Part shown: positions 24,403 to 35,979 of the stretch, piece by piece
How positions within the stretch are numbered: the first letter of the stretch is position 1
How the letters are laid out: the number at the start of each line of letters is the position of its first letter
NCBI GenBank assembly: GCA_013368315.1
Contig: JAACJM010000150.1
Span: 62,001 to 126,000, forward strand
Length of the DNA: 64,000 bases
Reading direction: 5' to 3'
From: Tetrapyrgos nigripes
Taxonomy: Eukaryota > Basidiomycota > Agaricomycetes > Agaricales > Campanellaceae
Made by a program: the position numbers and the translations under genes
The notes under the pieces: generated by a model
What the model saw: the letters and a program-made list of their open reading frames with translations, nothing else
Database searches by the model: none
What the model was told of the DNA's origin: nothing

Positions 24403-24749
24403 TGGGATGATGGTGGGGTAGAGGTGGGAGTGGCCATGGCCTGGCCATCATTGTCAAGATCTTGTGTTTGGTTTGCTTCATTTCGAGTCTCATTCTGTGG
24501 TGTTCCGCAGTAATGGGTCGTCTGCCCCTGGGAGGTGATTGGGATTCTATTGGCTCCTGTGCCTGGGGTCAATTGGTTCTGGCTGAGGTATTGATCCATA
24601 GTTTGTTGTGAGCCTTGTCTGGACTTGTCGTTCTTTTTCACTTTTTGACTGGCATATGTCGTTCTTGTTCCCATACTCCCTAGGTTTGTTCTTCCCCCAG
24701 CTCCAAAAGCCCCACCTGCTAGCTGTCCATGACCTCCTCCTGCAGCTGG

Positions 24750-26177
24750 TCATTTCCAACCCGATGTTTCTGCCTGCATTCTAACTTCCTCCCTCCAGTT
24801 TCCACTTCCCTTTGGTGTGTTGTTGGCGTCTTTCAGAACCCATGTCTTGGCATCGTCGGTAACGTAAAACTTGTACTTGCTTTCGAGGTTTCTTCTGTCC
24901 TTGTCGTTCTTGAGGGCCACAAAGAATGGGCAGTTCCTGTCTTTGGCTCCGTGTCCAGGGACATCGCAATTGCTGCAATGCTGTTCATTGGCGTCTTGAT
25001 GTGAGCAGCCTCTGGTGTCGTGTTGCTGCCTGCAGAGACCACACATCGGAATGGCAGCTATGCATTCCTTAGTGATGTGATATGGTCGAAAGCATTTGGC
25101 ACACAAGACTGGGTCAGCACATTCCTTTCTTACCGGAACCCTCTTTCCTTCAATCACCATCCCCCACTCGATAGCTCTGTTGCACGTTTCCCTGTCCGCG
25201 AAATATAGCTTGGCAAGTGCAATGTTTTGGAGAGCATTTCGTTTCTTTGGGTCTCTGCACCACTTCATGCCGATGATGGACCTGGGTGAAAAACTGTTTG
25301 CGTCTTCAATGGACACCCATAGGTTGGGGTTGGTGATGTCTGCTGTGACGTCGACCCTCTCAGCGATGGCCTGGTATGTGTTGGGCTTTGTCTGTATCTT
25401 GCATTGCCATCCTTTGGCAAAGATTTCCAGTCGTTCGGGGTTTGCCAGCCATCTTGCCTGTGTGACGGTTCTGAAACCGCAGAGAACGTGTTTGGATGGC
25501 AATTTGGTTGTAGTGACTACCTTCATGTCTCCTGGGCAGTCGTTGTTGAAATGACTGGCTATTACCTTCTCTAAAGCGTTCTGGGCCTTTTCCAAGAGTA
25601 CCGGCTCCGTTAGGGTCCAGTCAAAGTCAGGGTCCGGTATCTCGACAATGAGCTTGCTGTCGTTCTCTTTGGCCGCGTTAAGAGCTTCATCGTGTTGGGT
25701 TCTGGCAATGGACTTTGCGACAACGTCGACCCAGTTGTTGTTGTCCTTGGGCCCAAAGGAGTGGGTTACTGGCTTGGCGAGGTGCTCCTCCATCTTCTGC
25801 TGCATGGTCTTCATCGTCTCATTCATCTTCTCGATAGTTATCCCAATTTCCTCTACCTTCTTCTCCGTTGTCTCTGCTTTCCCCTCATCTTGCATTGCCT
25901 CCTTTACGGCCTCCTTGATCGTGTTTGGTGTGGTGGAGGCGAGTACATGTGTTAGTATAGCTGCCATGGTATGCACCTTGTCCCAAGATTCTTTTCTTTC
26001 CTCAACTCTGATAGTACCAGTTTTGTTGGTATACTGGTCTGCCAGTTGAGTCAGGCAAGCGGGTATGGCAACCGCTGGGTTGTCATCGGGTTCGAATAAC
26101 TTCAGTTTGGCCGCTTTTTTGAGCAGGGCTTCGTATGACGGCGACATGCCGCTATTGTGGGTTTGTGAGGTGTCCAT
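24750..26177 (-). CDS. LINE ORF1, gag-like zinc-knuckle protein
   Basis: 475-residue open frame starting MDTSQTHNSGMSPS, intact to the stop at 24750. It has a coiled-coil-like region around residues 95-140 and an RNA-binding-like middle. At the C-terminus are three zinc knuckles: CAKCFRPYHITKEC, CGLCRQQHDTRGC and CSNCDVPGHGAKDRNC. It coats the LINE RNA in the retrotransposition particle (family knowledge). It is intact although ORF2 is broken, so it could act in trans if expressed. Confidence 0.85.
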   Translation of the reverse strand: MDTSQTHNSGMSPSYEALLKKAAKLKLFEPDDNPAVAIPACLTQLADQYTNKTGTIRVEERKESWDKVHTMAAILTHVLASTTPNTIKEAVKEAMQDEGKAETTEKKVEEIGITIEKMNETMKTMQQKMEEHLAKPVTHSFGPKDNNNWVDVVAKSIARTQHDEALNAAKENDSKLIVEIPDPDFDWTLTEPVLLEKAQNALEKVIASHFNNDCPGDMKVVTTTKLPSKHVLCGFRTVTQARWLANPERLEIFAKGWQCKIQTKPNTYQAIAERVDVTADITNPNLWVSIEDANSFSPRSIIGMKWCRDPKKRNALQNIALAKLYFADRETCNRAIEWGMVIEGKRVPVRKECADPVLCAKCFRPYHITKECIAAIPMCGLCRQQHDTRGCSHQDANEQHCSNCDVPGHGAKDRNCPFFVALKNDKDRRNLESKYKFYVTDDAKTWVLKDANNTPKGSGNWREEVRMQAETSGWK

Positions 26178-26702
26178 CGTGTTGGCTGCGCGTCCCAGTA
26201 CACGTCGTCAGGTGCTATTGTTCGTTCAGAGTAGGTATAGGTTGTAAATTGGCTATCTATGTATGTAGTTGTACCACCGAGGCCTCAGATTTCCTGGTTT
26301 TTGGGCGTGGGAAAACTTTGGATGGTGGGAGTACTAAAACAAGACGCGTCCTGACCTAATCCTTTACAGAATATTCGGTACAAACGGTCACTGGTTCGAT
26401 CCTCGAGGAACTCCCCTTTTCTCATAGGGCCTCGGGATTTCGCCCTTCACGGAACCAGTGGCTGAGGATCGGGACAGGCGTGGGAAACCTGAACCGATTC
26501 GAGGTCTTCTATATAAGGACACCGATCTGGACCTGAGGAACCCAGAAAGGAGATTGCCTCGAAGGGGAGGTAATGTAAGGGTCACGTCCCTTACTCCATA
26601 TATAGCGCCTGCAACGGTATTCACACGTACCGAATATTGTGGCCTTTTGGTCCAGTTGGAGGTTGGGTCTCATCGCAAGCTGACCTAATCCTTTACAATT
26701 CC

Positions 26703-27261
26703 CTGGTTGGACTGACACGCTGCACGCAAATGCGGATTAAAGCTATTCTTGAGCTATTCACCACCACAAGAACGACCTCACCGTCATATAGTCGATGTCG
26801 ACAAGCGCGGGGTTTGTGGAGGATCTGGGTGACAGAATGTGACAGAGGAGACGAAGGATGAATTCTGGGTTGACAAGGGGAGCTCGTCCTCGAGAATCGT
26901 TACGTTACAGCTCTATTGCAGCTCTAAGTGTTCTGTTCTTCTTCCCAGAAGAAAATCTGACGGTCGTCCTCAATGAACTGGATACCCTCCAAATCCCAGG
27001 AAGAAGTTCTGTTCTCAAGGCTGTCGAGGACATCTATGAAAATTCCACCAATTGGAGCGTTGATTCTGGTGCAAGGATCTGAAGACTTGAAAAAACGTTC
27101 CGAAAGTCATCTTAACCAACTACACGACGGACAGATACGATTTGGATACGATTGTAAATAGGTACGTATTACTTATACTAGAGTAAAACGGTAAGTAAAA
27201 GGACAGATACATATGTATTAAATAGAAGCAATGAGAGGAACGCGAGTATTGAAGTCCATTA
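26703..27261. other. intergenic, possible gene remnant
   Basis: The frame 26858-27082 (plus) contains LTVVLNELDTLQIPGRSS then AVEDIYENSTNWSVDSG. This faintly recalls the C-terminal end of SDR proteins, but too little is left to classify it. It may be a remnant of a gene broken when the TRIM/LINE complex arrived. Confidence 0.3.
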
Positions 27262-29597
27262 TTAGAGGTTAAACCTATCAAACATGGGATTGCGCCGGTC
27301 GAAACCGACGTACTGCCAACCAGTGAGGACATTATGAGGATCATATTTACGCTTAATAGCGAGTAAAGCGGGGTAATTAGGACCCCAGAAAACCTCTGAG
27401 GAGTTGTCTGCGAGGATCTAGAGAAAACATGCAACAAGATGCGTCAGATACAGTGGACGCGACACAGCCACTCGACTTACATCTGCCTCATTAACATACT
27501 CTGCACTTCCCGGCGTCACCTTTCTAACGATATCCAGCGCGTCGTGAAGGTTAGTCATCAAGGCCTTCTCTTCTTGGGCAGTAGTATTGTGAGAATAGCT
27601 GACGCCCCACACCATGACGAAAGCACTAGACCTCCAGGCAGGATGCACCGACGTCTCTTTCTTGGTGTCCGGGGTGAGGAGAGGAGTGTCCATGAGGATT
27701 TCCATGGGAGGCCAGACGCCAGGACCTACTTTCTTGAGGCCAGCTTTCATAGCGACGATCAGCTCGTCGAGGGTTTCTTCGCCCGAGGTAAAAGAGGACA
27801 TGGGCAGAAGACGGGATCCAATGAATGCACCAAGCCCGACTGGGACAGTGGCGATGTAGTTTCCTGTAAACACAAAGTCTGTAGGTAGGATTCTTTGATA
27901 GTAAACGGATGGACACACGCACTCTGAACGAATAGATAGTTTCCACTGGGTTGGAATCCGTTCACAGCGACCAAGATACCATCAGTACCATTGATAGAAT
28001 TGACATAGTCGATGACAGGAGAGAAAGTGTCCAAAGCTTCTTCATCGCTCAGGGTTGGATTGACCATCGAGATTGCCATCGTTCCAGGCGTAAACTGGAA
28101 CAAATATCAACTTCAATAAAGGAGTAAACGGTTGGAAAACGTTATGCACCTCAGGCAAAAAAGCACCACCCCATCCCTCGTTGGCGAGTCTCTGGCGTAA
28201 CCGGGCGAATACACGGAACACCTCAAATTGTGCATCCACGGTGATATTCTGAATTTGGACAATGGCCACTTTGATGTCGTAGGCTGGATAAGCCGCAATG
28301 GTACTTTCGAGGGAAACACCAAAGCCGGAACCACCACCACGGAGAGCCCAGAAGAGGTCCTGGTTCTGACACTTGTTGGCGACGCGCAGTTTACCGTCTG
28401 CCGTAACAATCTTGTACTGTATCAGGAGTCAGTATATCTGTGAAGTCAGCATATGATGACGTATGCGCACCTGCAAGATCGTATCTGCACCGACTCCATG
28501 TTTCCCGGACATGAAACTAAATCAAAACCTTTAGAGAGATTGCATATTATACGGAGATGATGTTACTACGCACGAATGTCCACCGCCCATGTGCCCTGGA
28601 GCCATAGAGAGGTTAGCATCAGTATCGACTTGAGGCCAACAGCGATGAATCGACGTACACCCGCCACTTGCTCCTACAGATTGGAATGCTCCCCCAACAA
28701 TCGTTGCATTGTTTGCATCAGCGACTATACCGTGAACCGTGAGCTGTCGAGAGCGAGCATCGACGACGAATGACGACTGACCTTCATATGCCTGGATCCA
28801 GGTTACACCAGCCTAGAGAAACCGAGTCATGATCAGTAGAGATAACTGACAGAAGGCCTTTGAGCAAATGCATACCCCGTTGGTCAGTGCACGACCGACA
28901 CTCTCATTACATCCTTCGGGGACAAAATCCTCATGGAATGTCTGGTTCAAGAGATTTTTGGTCCAAAGAGCCAGCGAATTTGGAGCAGATGAACGTCCCA
29001 GGTAGTCGTGGCCAGTACCCTTAACGACAAGGGGAACGTTGGTTTTGTTCACGAACTTCAAAGCAGCTTGAATGTCCGCTGCAGTGCGGACATCGATCTA
29101 ACGGAAATCCTCTCGGTCAAAATTCGAAAACAGATAAATGAAGAGGATACAAACGTGATAAGGGGGGATAGAACCAATGCTGCAAGGAGTCGTCGTAGCC
29201 TCTGGGTCAGTAGGGTCGAGTGCATTGAGGTCACAGTTTGCACCGTGAAGGCGCTCGCTGAAGGTTTGCTCATAAGCTCCAAATTGTTGGACACGGAACG
29301 TAGTGTTCTGGAGGTGAAATCCGCGTGAATACACAAAGGACATGGTTAATGAAGGCTTACACTCCAAGTAGATTGTATCTGCGAACATTTGTCAGCGTTG
29401 GGGGCCAAAGTGTCCCCGGAAACTATGCCTGTAAGTTGGTCAAAGCAAGGCTGCGCGATTGGCACAGAGACGTATAGACGTCCGTCGACTGAAGAATTCA
29501 GGGCAGCCCATTGCTGGGGAGTGACCGAAGTGAAACCTTGGGCAGATGCCTTGAAGAAGAAGAAGCAAGCCAAGAAAAGAGAGCGAGATAGAGCCAT
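27262..29597 (-). CDS. secreted BBE-type FAD-linked oxidase
   Basis: Flavin oxidase of the VAO/PCMH superfamily with a C-terminal berberine-bridge domain. ATG at 29597 gives a signal peptide (MALSRSLFLACFFFFKASAQ), so it is secreted or enters the secretory pathway. Exons contain VVKGTGHDYLGRSS (His for FAD attachment), AGVTWIQAYE, GASGGC followed by GHMGGGHS (likely second attachment by Cys), LFWALRGGGGSGFG, and the BBE ending FWGPNYPALLAIKRKYDPHN then TGWQYVGFDRR. Stop at 27264-27262. About ten introns are needed. In clusters such enzymes oxidise alcohols or form rings using O2. It is divergent from the P450 at 30291. Confidence 0.87.
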
Positions 29598-30290
29598 CGC
29601 GGCCTTCACAGACTCGATAAATAAATGCAAGCTGAAAAGGGAATGAGAGCCTCAACGCGCAACGAGCTGGTATTTGTACCAAAATGTGACTTGATGCGAT
29701 GTTCAGAAAATCGTCGGCGCCTCGACACTTTGTCGCGAAGAGCGCGCATAGCCTCTCGAGTCGCTATACTACTTACAGCTCCCTGCGGATCATCCATATG
29801 ATGGATGGCGTTCATCTGGGTCTGTTTCCGTTTGGCCTGCAATTTGTCTTCACGGTGACCTACACCATGCATGAATTCTAGACATACGAAAGAAACGATA
29901 TGAATATAGATGAACACGCTCATGGCATGACTTACAGCACTTAGAGACAGAAAAGAAAGAGATGCACCAAAAGTTCGGACAAGGTTGGAACGTGGGGCGC
30001 GGAAGAAAGGGTTGCGGATATAATCCCACGGTCCCGACGCGCATTGTCCACCGCAAACCATGCCGCTAGCCTGTCTACAGGCTTGAGCCCATTTGTTGCG
30101 CCGATCGCTTTCGTTTTTCCAGACTCGGATAGGGAAGAAAGCGCACACCATTACCCCTGCATCTTTCTGGCCTCTCTCCGCTGTCTTTTGCGGTTCTAAC
30201 TCTGTACCACTACTATAATTAGAGCTGTCTGGGTGATGGTAATTCCTCTGCATTGGCCGTATTTTCACCAGGAACTGCACACCAGTTCTC
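29598..30290. promoter_or_regulatory. shared FAD oxidase/P450 promoter region
   Basis: Nearly 700 bp between divergent starts. A long minus frame (29606-30343) crosses it but shows no domain and is probably chance. No specific site is claimed. Confidence 0.4.
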
Positions 30291-32452
30291 ATGTCTTTCA
30301 GGCTTATAGACTGGGCCGCTTTCGCCGGCTTGGTATTTGCCATCTACCTTATCAACCGAAGATCCAACAGAAAACTACCTCCTTCTCCCAAGGGTCTTCC
30401 ACTCCTTGGGAATGTCCTCCAGATGCCCAAGCGGAATGGCTGGCTTCTGATGCATGAGTGGTCAAAGGCTCTCGGTCCCATCTTTCACTTAAACATGGCT
30501 GGTCAACCTGTTATCGTCCTCAACTCTAACGAAGCTGCTTTGGAACTCCTCGAACGCCGTTCTCATATTTATTCCGACCGTCCTAGGCTCATCATGACTG
30601 GCGAAATCATGTCTCAAAATCTCGTTGTCGGCTTCCAGAGATTCGGTGAACAGTACGGATTTTTTCTCGCCGTATTCGGAATTTCTCATCTGACTTACCT
30701 GGTAGATGGAAACGGTTCCGCAAGGCTGCTCATGCAGGCATCAATATCAGAGCAGCTGAAGCCTACTACGGGATAATGGAGAGGGAATCGGCGCTTCTTG
30801 TTCAGGAGTTTCACAGAGACCCCAAGAGTTGGGACGATCACCTTCAACGGTGAGCTACTTGGTTTTAACTCGATCGGTTAAAATGTCTAAATTTTTGTAC
30901 TAGTGTGATTGCCTCATCCCTGTTCACAGCGCTCTACGGCGGCGAGCCTATGCTCAATAAGAATGATCCCATAGTCGACCAGGTAAGCTCTGCACATCTG
31001 TGTTCCCTTCCTCGTCTCTCAAGATGCACTTTTTCGCGACTAGATAAACGATTGCATGCATCGACTAACCGGTGCTGCTCTCCCTGGAGCATTCCTTGTC
31101 GATGTCTTCCCTATTCTGAAAAGGCTTCCCGACTGGTTATACAAACCCAAAGGTGAAGGTTATCAATGGTATAAGAAAGACAACGCCATGTTCAATGATT
31201 GGATCGACCGAGTCAAGAAGGATATGGTGGGTACATTTTATGCTCTCTCTCTCAATGACTCATTGCTCGTCACGCCCTACATAGGACGGTGGATCGCCTC
31301 CACCCAGTTTCGGACGAGTACTCTTGGAAGCCCAGAAACAGTTCCAGCTTGAAGACTTTGAAGTCCCGTGGCTGGCTGGATCCATGTTGTCAGTTCAGGT
31401 CTTCTTTCTCATGGGTTCCTGCTTATCTCGATTGCGCGGACAGCGGGGCTGGATCTGATGCTGTAAGTCTTAGCGTACCTTTTGCATTACTGTGCATCGC
31501 TAATGCTACGAGTAGACAGCTGGTAGCATGCGTTGGTTCATGCTCGCCGCTACTCTTTTCCCAGACAAGATTAAACGCGCTCAAGATGAAATCGATCTGG
31601 TAGTCGGTCGTTCACGCTTACCCACTTTTGATGATCGCGAGAGTATGCCCTACTTGCGTGCTTTTTGTCGGGAGGTCATGCGATGGCGAACAGTTGCTCC
31701 CCTTGGAGGTGAGCATCACGGTTTTCTCTTCGCTATCGCGTCTCCAAGCTAACATACCTCTGACATTGTACACCTCCTTATTTGATAGTTCCTCACAGGT
31801 TAATCCAAGTAGGTGTGGATAGTCTTTTCTGCAATTCCCTTTTTCATATTTTCGGTTTGTTCCAGGACGACCACTATATGGGCTATCATATACCTGCTGG
31901 TTCAATTGTCCTGGCTAATATATACTCTATCAACCGTAGTCCTGAGGCGTTCTCTGATGCCGAGGAATTTATTCCTGATCGATTCTTGAACGAAGAAGGA
32001 ACCTTTGAGGTACTCCACCCCGAAACTCATAACCAAGGTCATTATACCTTTGGATTTGGCCGGTGAGCAATCGTCTAGTTATCTCCCTAGTACTTGCTGT
32101 GAGTTCTAAATACACTTACTCCATATACAGGAGAGCCTGCGCTGGTATGCACATCGCAAACAACCTCTTGTTCATCAACGCTGCTACTATTCTCTGGGCA
32201 TTCAACATTCGCAAGGCCAAGGATGCACAAGGTAATGAAATCACGCCTAGTGCGACCAACTACCATGATACAGGACTCATTGTGTAAGTTGTCTTTTTCT
32301 ACAAGTTTGCTTGTTTAACATTGACTGACTCGACCTCACGCTTGCCTGCTTGACCTAGTCGCCCACATCTTTGGGAGGTGGAAATCATTCCTAGGAGTCC
32401 CGAGGTGCTCGATATGGCGAGAGAGAGGTTTGCGAAAGGGGTCAACGGATAG
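30291..32452 (+). CDS. cytochrome P450 (first of four)
   Basis: Membrane-anchored, ER-facing haem monooxygenase. Start ATG 30291 ([21 protein letters not shown]-terminal anchor), then proline hinge [16 protein letters not shown]. Exons are split by about eight short introns. Key motifs: oxygen-binding FGAGSDATAG (reconstructed over two introns at 31398-31460), K-helix EVMR in CREVMRW, PERF-type FIPDRFLN, haem loop [12 protein letters not shown] with Cys ligand. Stop TAG 32450-32452. By general layout it resembles the CYP64-like fungal P450s common in basidiomycete clusters. It is closely similar to the P450s at 35980 and 49800 (e.g. [16 protein letters not shown]), suggesting local duplication. 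The substrate is presumably a terpenoid intermediate (inference). Confidence 0.9.
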
Positions 32453-33128
32453 ATACCAGATTCTGTATATTGTCTATTATTTCACTCGCAATCCTGAGAA
32501 ACTCAGACCGAATAGCTGTCAATGTGGAAAGAGCATCTCCCTAATGACAAATGATGTCGGTAGCATGCGTAGTGTCAAGTGCATGAGCAGTGGCGGTGAA
32601 GCGGTGCACTGGACTCAGACTGGGCTTGCGAGCAAATGGATACATTGTAGTGCTGAATTCGAGAAGGAGTACTATGGATCGAGAAAGTGGTATATTGACA
32701 GTCTAAGTCTGGGTCCTCGCACTGGAGAGAAATCCGTTCAGAGACCGAGAACGTATGAAGAAGACTTTCACACCAGTACTTGAGAATCCTTCAAAGGTTC
32801 TATAGCCTGTTTTAGCTTGTCATTAATCTTTCCGCCCAGCTCCCACACCGATGTACATGTAACGCGCAGAAATAATTAGTCTTGTGGGCGTTGCTGGAGT
32901 ACCTGCACCTATATTTTGGGAATTCGAGAGAAGTCTTGAAGAGGTCTTGAAGAAAACTTTGGCGACTCCGTAACTCCCTTACAAGGTTGATGATATACTG
33001 AACCAATAATTACACAGTACTCCAACCAATAATATTTACATTGAGAGCACTATCGTCATGATACAGACGGTCCACGGAACGAAAATTTCTCCGAGATTCC
33101 TTAATTACAAACAACTTCTCTAAACCAA
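32453..33128. other. 3' intergenic region between convergent P450 genes
   Basis: Holds the 3' flanks of two convergent genes. One plus frame (32430-32783) follows the P450 stop but has no motif. No element ends were seen. Confidence 0.45.
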
Positions 33129-35533
33129 TTAAGCGCCAGCCTGCGGCAATTCAATCTCGTCTAGGAACTCTTGCACGCCCGGACGAAGCGTAATATTGCA
33201 CTTGAACGGAAGTGGGTGCCTACACATAGAGAAGAGAGATAACAATGGCAGATAGTCTAAGTTAGAACGCAGCCAATTCTCAAGCAAGGGTCACGTACGA
33301 AGCTTCTCCTCCAGAAGTAAACATCTCAGGTCTTACATCCGGGATAATGTCGTTTCCGAATTCGTCTTTCTCTCGCTCAAGGTTTAGAGCCCACAAGACA
33401 TGAGCGGCGAAAACCCAAATGGCGTGATCAGCCATTGTTGCGCCAGGACAGAATCTAAGTAGTCAGTACCCGACTGGTAAGCGCCACGACAATAGAGGAC
33501 AAGGACAAGGCAAAACCAACTACATACCTCCTACCAAAACCATACAAATGGTGCCCAAATGCTTTACTTTCTTTCGTATTTACCTCGTTCATATTTTCGT
33601 CGAGGAATCGCTCAGGAATAAATTCGTCTGGGTTGGGGTAGGTTTCGGGATCTCTATGAATAGACCTGGGGTTAGGTTGTCAATATGTAGGAGCTTCTTA
33701 TCGTCAAAGTAAATCAGGCGAAAACCTACCAGATTGAGCTGATGACAGTCGTTCCTTTTGGAATGAAATATCCCATGTACACATCGTCCTATAGTGATTA
33801 CAACATGGATCGTATCCAAAAGCTTGAAAAAGGTGGTAAAATGGACACGTACTTTACTAGATGCATGAGGAACTGATAATGGCGCAACAGGTCTCCATCT
33901 GTACAAGATGCGTCAGAACCTTTGCACACATTGGGAAAGCAGTAAGAACTGAGTAGTCTCACCTGCATGTTTCCTTTACGATCGCAGTGACATATGGCAA
34001 ATTGACAGAATCCTGGAAGACAGGGAATCTTTTCCTCCCTACCACACGATCGATTTCTTCTTGGGCCTTTCTTTGGATTTCAGGCCATCGAGTCATTGCG
34101 AGCATAAAACCAGATGAAACACTCATGAGCTGTATCCATAATTGAAAGAAAATGATAATTAGGGAATAATGTGTGACGAGCATTAGGAGAATATACTACT
34201 AACCGTGTCTGGCGTCTGCGTTATGATTCCTCCGATGTAGGCAAGTTCCACGTCGTCAACTCCATAAGCGTTTCCAAGACCCTGTGAAATGAAAGAGGTC
34301 TGCTTCGCCGCATTTACCTTTGAGACAAAAGTCAGAAGACCAATTTAACTTAATGAAAAACTAGAATCGCATACCCGCGCATCCTCTCGCATAGTGGTGA
34401 ACAGATTGTAATCATCTTCTGCCCATTCTGCTGCCTTTTTCTTCCAGCCTGGGAGGGAAATTTTTTTCAGAAATCGTGCTCGATTTGATGAGGACGTTGA
34501 ATAGTCACCTGCACCCGGAACCCAAGACGGAATATATCTCAACCAAGGAAAGACATCGACCAAAAACTCTCCAGGGGCTAAAGATCCTGCGAATCGAGCT
34601 GCAGATGCGAATATGGATTTCACATACTTGTCGCTGTCGAATGTAGTCACTGTATGGCCATACATGGTAGCCAAGATGACAGCTGCGGTATATCTGGGGT
34701 ATGTAAGTTATGTTTCACGATTGAGTGTTGCAACACACCGTTTGACACTGTTTCGGAAATCCTTTGGATTGTTGGAAACCTCTTTCAGATATATACGGGC
34801 TTCGCGTTCTTCGATGGGATGATAGGAAGATAGAGCTTTAGGTCCAAGACCGGCGTGTGTGGCTTTACGGAAACGTCTGTGTCTGGTTCATAATGGCGTA
34901 AGTTAGCAGTGATGATATAGCTCATTGACGTAAATGAAGAACCAACTTTTCCCCGTATGGCATAACTCCAATGTGCATACCCTTGGACAAGATATCGTGA
35001 GCAAGAATCCAACGAGGCCTATCGCTGTAGATTGCCGATCTACGGTCTGAAAACGACATCAGCGTTGGGGGAGATTGGGATTAGAGATGACATGCCGAAG
35101 AGATCCGCTGCGACCTTCGGGGTTCCTAAGAGAACGACAGGTTTCCCCGCAAGATTGATAGAGACAATAGGACCTGCACGACCGGGTTGAATAGCCATTA
35201 GTATGAGGGAAGAAAAAGGTGATCACCGTATTCCTGAATCCATTCGTCGAACTTCAACCAGTATCTGTCGGACGGAATCTAATTGGGTGGACGAAAGGAA
35301 GTTGGTGAGAATTTGACTGAGTGAGGTGTAGGACCTACCTCGAGCAAATTACCAAGGATCGGCAAGCCGCGAGGTCCCGGTGGTGGAGGTAAATTCAACG
35401 GGTTATTAGGGTTCTTTGTGAAGCGTCGAAAGCCAAGCACGGCAGTAAAAAGTAGAGCAAGCAGAGAAATTGTCAATCGCGAATCAAAGGCCTCTAGAAA
35501 TGAAGATGTCGAAATTGGCAAGATGATCTCCAT
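33129..35533 (-). CDS. cytochrome P450 (second)
   Basis: Start ATG 35533 (MEIILPISTSSFLEAFD), membrane segment LTISLLALLFTAVLGF, hinge NLPPPPGPRGLPILGNLLE. Exons then carry DRRSAIYSDRPRWI, RRFRKATHAGLGPKAL, the I-helix GGIITQTPDT (aspartate and threonine kept but a proline in the oxygen-binding motif), K-helix ETCR in VKETCRWRPVAPL, FIPERFLDE, and haem loop YGFGRRFCPGATMA. Stop 33131-33129. It differs more from the other three P450s, so it probably acts at a different step. It is divergent from the P450 at 35980. Confidence 0.9.
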
Positions 35534-35979
35534 TCTGAAAGGATCAAGGTAAGGTCCAGACTGACACCAGGCAGAGGATTGTTATATGGAAAGCAAGATC
35601 AGCCATATTTCGACTCCAGAAAGGCTGTGTGAAAAAGTTATGCTCACCGCTGCTATCCCCGTCCAAGTTAGTGATAGCAGTGTACTGTATTGTCGAACAT
35701 AGTCTGCGGATAGCAGAATCTTTCCGCTTCCGGCATTTTACGAATCCACATGCGTGCTTCAAGGAGTTCTTGAAGAGGAAAGTGCGCAACTCGGTAACCT
35801 TTCAACTGTGTGAGGTAAAGAACCGTGGGAAATATACCTGGGCAAATCATGGTCCTGCGGATTGGGTCAACACCTGCGGCCATCATATACATACTCCCCG
35901 CCAACCCATTAGCAGTCATTCAAAAGCATCAATCAAAAAGCTGGCTGGTAAGTTTCCTTATTTTTCTTCAAAGTTCGCT
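35534..35979. promoter_or_regulatory. shared promoter of two P450 genes
   Basis: 446 bp between divergent starts. Small frames here are not supported as genes. Confidence 0.45.

Larger units (their letters stand above)
19288..26350 (-). mobile_element. Tad-like LINE with two poly(A) tracts, full length
   Basis: A non-LTR retrotransposon in reverse orientation. Its 3' end is a T14 run (19288-19301 on the plus strand). The host LTR sequence CTGACCTAATCC(TTT) is present at both borders (19276-19290 and 26351-26365), so the target duplication is 12-15 bp. It contains ORF1 (gag-like), ORF2 with endonuclease, reverse transcriptase and RNase H, a first poly(A) tract (T62 at 20451-20512) and then 1.15 kb more sequence before the terminal tract. 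RNase H after the RT is typical of the Tad1 clade. Confidence 0.88.
19171..26697 (+). mobile_element. TRIM-like short LTR retroelement, split by LINE
   Basis: The left LTR starts at 19171 (TGTAAGGTCACG), is broken at about 19288 by the LINE, and resumes at 26351-26368. The right LTR is 26574-26697 (124 bp, TGTAAGGGTC...CCTTTACA). Both outer sides carry ATTCC (19166-19170 and 26698-26702), a 5-bp target duplication. The internal part is only 205 bp (26369-26573), non-coding, with a purine tract GAAGGGGAGG (26561-26570) just before the right LTR. Without the LINE the element would be about 450 bp. No standard primer-binding site sits directly after the left LTR; TGGTTCGATCC at 26392 is 23 nt further in and also fits a Pol III B box. 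Confidence 0.85.

Noticed and set aside
24729..26049. Long plus-strand frames opposite LINE ORF1
   Set aside because: They mirror the coding strand's codon bias and have no motifs.
26392..26402. GGTTCGATCC as part of a tRNA gene
   Set aside because: Only the T-loop/B-box-like core is present; no A box, acceptor stem or anticodon arm can be folded around it.
29606..30343. 245-codon minus-strand open frame between FAD oxidase and P450
   Set aside because: No domain, composition unlike a protein, and it overlaps the P450 start and the oxidase promoter; probably chance.
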